From NCBI GenBank assembly GCA_021772095.1, contig JADYXR010000155.1, forward strand, positions 38,683 through 102,682: DNA of 64,000 nt, read 5' to 3'. The translations under genes and the position numbers were made by a program. Source of the DNA: Candidatus Obscuribacter sp. GTDB lineage: Bacteria > Cyanobacteriota > Vampirovibrionia > Obscuribacterales > Obscuribacteraceae. The notes under the pieces were generated by a model. The model worked only from the letters and a program-made list of their open reading frames with translations. It did not search any database and was not told where the DNA came from. Below, one piece after another: positions 62,546 to 64,000 of the stretch (the stretch's first letter is position 1; the number at the start of each line of letters is the position of its first letter).

Positions 62546-62618
62546 GGACAGTTGGCGCAGTTGGTAGCGCACCACTTTGACATAGTGGGGGTCACTGGTT
62601 CGAATCCAGTACTGTCCA
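62546..62618 (+). tRNA. tRNA-Val (GAC)
   Basis: Acceptor GGACAGT pairs with ACTGTCC; the anticodon stem-loop CCACT-TTGACAT-AGTGG gives GAC; the T-arm is CTGG-TTCGAAT-CCAG. The discriminator is A. CCA is not encoded. Confidence 0.97.
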
Positions 62619-62628
62619 TTTTTTTTTT
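62619..62628 (+). terminator. T10 run directly after tRNA-Val
   Basis: Ten T residues follow the discriminator base at once; the tRNA's own acceptor/T-arm stem may serve as the hairpin. There is no separate terminator stem. Confidence 0.5.
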
Positions 62629-62693
62629 GAGTACCAAACTGTTGAAGTCGTTCTTTGATAGTGAATGCCTTGAAGGTTCGTGACTTTACGCTA

Positions 62694-63908
62694 TCAGCGA
62701 AGCGCGAGCACTAACCATGCGATCATTATGAGTGCTGCAAGCGTGGTCGAAAAATAGTGATACCACTGCAATCTTTTCTTGGTGCTGAGAGTCGCTGCCA
62801 CCATGAGCAGGGATGTGAACATAAAGAGTCCGGCAAATGCGGGCACAATGCTCGTAGCCAGATGGAAATTGTTTTCGAGGTTGCTGTTGTTTACGAGAAC
62901 GACCACCCTTGTAGGAATTTGACCTGTGGCGTCGCTGTCAATTTTAGAGGTATCCTGGAGAAACTTTTCTGTAATGTTGTCGCCATCGGTCAGTTCGATA
63001 TAAAAGATTTTGTTTGGATCTGTCCCTGCAAAAGCTTCTCCATCTTCGCCGAATCCGCGAATGAAAAATCGGATCTTGTCGAACACGATACAGCGAATTG
63101 CGCCTGGATCCGGTGGTAGTTCACCCGGGTACATCTGACCGGAACCTACTGTCAGAGCTAAATGGCTGGTTCCTGCACCCGGTACTGGTGTGATCGTGGC
63201 AACACTTGTTCTGCCTGTAAATGGATTCACAAATTTGAAAGCACTGTCCTTGAACCATGCTTCGTTTGATACAGGGTAACTATGTTTGCTGCGATATTCC
63301 TCCTGCGCAAACTTGGCATAGCTCCACATCATTTTGATGATGTCCTGCTCTGGTGCGCCTTCACGAAAGAACTTCCGACCTTCATTGTCAGTGATACAGT
63401 TGTCGTTGAACAATTTGTAGAAGACGGTTTTTCTTTTGAGATAGCCGCTCAATAACTGAATCAAATCATCGCTACTGCCACGGGCGGCATTGAATGTTCC
63501 TTCCACCCGTTCACCCGACTTCCAGATCGCGACTTTGTTGTCGTTCTGGAAGTCAATGGTGGAGAGCGAATCGGCGCTCTTGTACGTGCCTGTGATTTTG
63601 CTTGCAGTTGCGCCAGGTTCGATTTCTTGGCCGATTCGCAGAGAGACAAGACATGCTACACCACACATGACCAGCATGATGCTGAGAATTCCTTGAATCC
63701 ATATTGAATTCAAGGCTGCCACGAACGGGTTTCCCGACAGCTCTTCTAATCCCTTGACGGCGTGGAACTCAATGTCTGATCCAGTTGCCCGTTTTATTTT
63801 TTCTGGTTGCGCAGCTTTCTCAAGTGCAGTTTCTTCGCCGAACAAGCCCTGGACATTCGGTTTTCGATTTGTCGAAAACGCTTTGTCGGTGCCACTTACA
63901 GCAAGCAC
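62694..63908 (-). CDS. Membrane protein of unknown function, possibly extending past the right edge
   Basis: From the GTG at 63908 (GGAG seven bases upstream) the product has 404 residues: a ~60-residue cytoplasmic part, one helix (~67-92, IWIQGILSIMLVMCGVACLV), a ~235-residue external domain (KITGTYKSADSLSTIDFQND ... RVVVLVNNSNLENNFHLATS) and two C-terminal helices. The external part begins with a lipocalin-like strand pattern (GTYKSADSLSTIDFQNDNKV) seen in small beta domains. The frame stays open from 63908 to the window end without a stop, so the true start may lie outside. The family is not recognised. Confidence 0.75.
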   Translation of the reverse strand: MLAVSGTDKAFSTNRKPNVQGLFGEETALEKAAQPEKIKRATGSDIEFHAVKGLEELSGNPFVAALNSIWIQGILSIMLVMCGVACLVSLRIGQEIEPGATASKITGTYKSADSLSTIDFQNDNKVAIWKSGERVEGTFNAARGSSDDLIQLLSGYLKRKTVFYKLFNDNCITDNEGRKFFREGAPEQDIIKMMWSYAKFAQEEYRSKHSYPVSNEAWFKDSAFKFVNPFTGRTSVATITPVPGAGTSHLALTVGSGQMYPGELPPDPGAIRCIVFDKIRFFIRGFGEDGEAFAGTDPNKIFYIELTDGDNITEKFLQDTSKIDSDATGQIPTRVVVLVNNSNLENNFHLATSIVPAFAGLFMFTSLLMVAATLSTKKRLQWYHYFSTTLAALIMIAWLVLALR

Positions 63909-64000
63909 CGTAAAGCTCCGTCCTTTAGGGCGGTGATATAAGGTGCGACCGCCGTGGCGGTCAAAGTGGTGTTTGTTGTTGCTGAATATATTGCTTGATT

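Overview
The window looks like chromosomal DNA from a non-photosynthetic relative of the cyanobacteria, most likely the Vampirovibrionia/Melainabacteria and within them an Obscuribacter-like, aerobically respiring member. The reasons are a mixture of cyanobacterial-lineage families (a DUF4330 protein, an IctB-like O-antigen-ligase-fold protein, an SbtA-type bicarbonate permease) with no photosynthesis gene, many exported or lipid-anchored proteins typical of a diderm, and a cbb3-oxidase/Rieske/cytochrome b cluster. This placement is inference from gene content. I see no rRNA, CRISPR array, insertion sequence or phage. The two tRNA genes do not encode CCA.

Layout. 0-7 kb: exported or coiled-coil proteins of unknown function, aspartate kinase (lysC), an exported thioredoxin-like protein whose frame is crossed by a single UGA, and a PAS histidine kinase. 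7-14 kb: urocanase (hutU), methylmalonyl-CoA mutase catalytic subunit, a MEDS-domain kinase lacking its phospho-acceptor His, and an acyl-CoA ligase. 14-22 kb: an RNase J homologue with a degraded metal site, a GAF/HD-GYP protein, gcvPA-lepB and pth.

22.5-32.6 kb: one forward run of thirteen genes for a respiratory chain. It holds a cbb3-like oxidase (CcoN, a CcoO with an extra haem c domain, CcoS), a dihaem lipoprotein cytochrome c, a Rieske protein, a long cytochrome b that has lost both ligands of haem bH/bn, a second cytochrome b with all four His ligands fused to a 2[4Fe-4S] ferredoxin, an MvhD-like Fe-S protein, four small membrane proteins and an exported IPT/TIG protein. Quinol electrons can plausibly pass through Rieske and haem c to oxygen. 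The low-potential branch appears wired to cytoplasmic Fe-S carriers rather than to a normal Qi site. This is the most unusual system in the window.

32.6-48.9 kb: DUF2203 and cyclase proteins, a tandem SagB-type nitroreductase, lipoproteins, a large Tad/TadG-like surface protein with a clear promoter and terminator, the DUF4330/O-antigen-ligase pair, a heptose-kinase-like protein and a TauE/SafE permease. 49-64 kb: slipin, MscS channel, fmt-rsmB, a Ser/Thr kinase with a duplicated Cys motif and leucine-rich repeats, SbtA, an L,D-transpeptidase, two ABC permeases without their ATPases, tRNA-Cys, tRNA-Val and an unknown membrane protein reaching towards the right edge.

A recurring feature is short, locus-specific, degenerate direct repeats just downstream of stop codons, including a 111-bp duplication that contains the ends of two converging genes.
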